36,890 nt of DNA from Candidatus Poribacteria bacterium (lineage in GTDB: Bacteria; Poribacteria; WGA-4E; WGA-3G), in assembly GCA_022821065.1 (NCBI GenBank), contig JAJEEK010000024.1, forward strand, positions 1 through 36,890, given 5' to 3'. Within the stretch, counting starts at the first letter, position 1. Each line of letters starts with the position of its first letter. A model generated the notes under the pieces. It did not search any database. It saw only the letters and a list, made by a program, of their open reading frames with translations, and was not told the DNA's origin. Below are positions 36,047 to 36,890 of the stretch, piece by piece. The position numbers and the translations under genes were made by a program.

Positions 36047-36655
36047 TTATTCGATCGTTGCTTTTTGCAATTCTTCAAGGAGGCGCACTATATCACGATA
36101 ACATTTATCAAACGAATCGGCTTGACGCGCTTGTTCAATGTCAAAAAGTGCTGTGAGTGCGGGTTGATCGCGCGTTTCACGATACGCTCTACTGTCTTTC
36201 ATTTGATTGCTTAACCATCCCTTCGCGTCTCGGATTGCCTCTGGGTTGTCTGGAGAGTGAATATCATTTTTTAACCCTCTTCGCCCACGGATGGATTCGG
36301 CTGCTGCCAGGAACCATGCCTCAAATTCACGCTTAGCGAGCACAACGGCAATGGGCACATTCCTAAAAACTTGTGAAACCCGATGAAGTAGTGCCGGCCC
36401 TAGTTCTGCCGGACAATCATCATCACTGTCAAGAATGATGAATATAGCACCTTGCCTACCAATATTCTGAGATGCGAACCCGACTGCTCGTTCAAGTTCA
36501 CTTGTCTTAAAAACCTTATTCCTGGAAATACGGGTAGAGGGTGGAATAACAGTCGCCAATTCAGGATAATGGATGGCTGCTACACGTCGAATCAAGATTG
36601 GCACGGATGCTACCTCACTTTTTCCCTCAACAACACATCCGATTTTGATTGTCAT
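36047..36655 (-). CDS. DUF4276 (TOPRIM-like) protein
   Basis: A 202-residue DUF4276 protein. The TOPRIM-like acidic signature is seen at the N-terminus: GCVVEGKSEV with the conserved Glu, and IFIILDSDDDCP with the Asp cluster. A helical AKREFEAWFLAAAESIRG follows, as is usual in the family. Its ATG overlaps the stop of the upstream gene (ATGA at 36652-36655), so the pair is translationally coupled. DUF4276 proteins are typically the second gene of an ATPase/TOPRIM-like nuclease pair, an arrangement resembling OLD-family defence modules. The nuclease role is inferred. Confidence 0.8.
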   Translation of the reverse strand: MTIKIGCVVEGKSEVASVPILIRRVAAIHYPELATVIPPSTRISRNKVFKTSELERAVGFASQNIGRQGAIFIILDSDDDCPAELGPALLHRVSQVFRNVPIAVVLAKREFEAWFLAAAESIRGRRGLKNDIHSPDNPEAIRDAKGWLSNQMKDSRAYRETRDQPALTALFDIEQARQADSFDKCYRDIVRLLEELQKATIE

Positions 36656-36890
36656 TCATACATTCCTTCATTCTTAGTTTCAGCAGGGTTTATTTTCTTG
36701 GAATCAAATAGTTTAAGCTGTCCTACCTTTTTAGCGTGAGCCACGGATGCCTGATTTGGATCAGGTTGCAATTGATCCATATGTAAGAGTTCTCCGATTG
36801 TAAACAGTTTATCGCGCACGACAGACCTGCTAACTTCATTAACCGGGGCAATTACCGTATTTCCCTCGTGTACTGCAACCGCGAGAATAG
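36652..36890 (-). CDS. C-terminus of gene upstream of DUF4276, probably an ATPase (partial)
   Basis: An open frame enters from the right window edge and ends at TGA (36652-36654), encoding 78 residues: ILAVAVHEGNTVIAPVNEVS, then RSVVRDKLFTIGELLHMDQL, then QPDPNQASVAHAKKV and a Lys-rich tail. It overlaps DUF4276 by four bases. The RDxLFTxGELLxMDQLxPD stretch is what I would expect at the end of the AAA-type ATPase that usually precedes DUF4276, but the Walker motifs lie outside the window, so the identification is from context. Confidence 0.6.
   Translation of the reverse strand, partial: ILAVAVHEGNTVIAPVNEVSRSVVRDKLFTIGELLHMDQLQPDPNQASVAHAKKVGQLKLFDSKKINPAETKNEGMYE

Overview
The window looks like a chromosomal piece of an uncultivated, planctomycete-like bacterium. 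My best guess is a member of the Candidatus Poribacteria. This is inferred from style, not proven: several sulfatases, WD40 proteins, a DUF1549/DUF1553 plus DUF1501 pair, PPC-domain secreted proteins, and short heptamer-based inverted repeats between genes. I recognise no tRNA, rRNA, CRISPR array or insertion sequence.

Layout. 0-6 kb (+ strand): a small Cys-rich secreted protein, an archaeal-looking A24 prepilin peptidase, a phosphoesterase-like/tetraheme/thioredoxin-like fusion, and an overlapping pair for nucleotide-sugar synthesis (HddC-like nucleotidyltransferase and phosphomannomutase). 6-11 kb (+): a second Cys-rich secreted peptide, three exported or anchored proteins of unknown function, and an STT3-like oligosaccharyltransferase split by a frameshift at a run of nine A. 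11-23.2 kb (+): a c-type cytochrome/WD40/HMA protein, a sulfatase, an orphan DNA methyltransferase, a GATase-like exported protein, a WD40 propeller, the DUF1549/1553 and DUF1501 pair, and a SELENON-like protein. 23.3-27 kb (+): an IPT/PPC exported protein and tgt. 27-36.9 kb (- strand): ABC ATPase, PfkB sugar kinase, a large exported membrane protein, archaeal-type pantoate kinase, Uma2 nuclease, two tandem sulfatases, and a DUF4276 (TOPRIM-like) protein overlapping the end of an upstream gene cut by the window edge.

The main discovery is that two genes that an ordinary gene caller would truncate or split at an in-frame TGA read as selenoproteins. In the first (11435-13036), TGA at 12863 replaces the first Cys of a heavy-metal-associated motif (GMT-Sec-GAC), and the rest of the HMA domain continues in frame. 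In the second (21551-23179), TGA at 22361 lies in a C-Sec-GSGK motif like the SCUG site of SELENON, and two open frames join perfectly across it. Each TGA is followed at a suitable distance by a stem-loop with G in the apical loop, as expected of a bacterial SECIS element. Other genes here use TGA as an ordinary stop, so this is not a changed genetic code. The organism should therefore carry selA, selB, selC and selD elsewhere.

The other themes are export and redox chemistry (heme c motifs, thioredoxin folds, Cys-rich peptides), surface glycan handling (sugar nucleotide genes, STT3, sulfatases), and several genes with archaeal-like relatives (prepilin peptidase, STT3, pantoate kinase).
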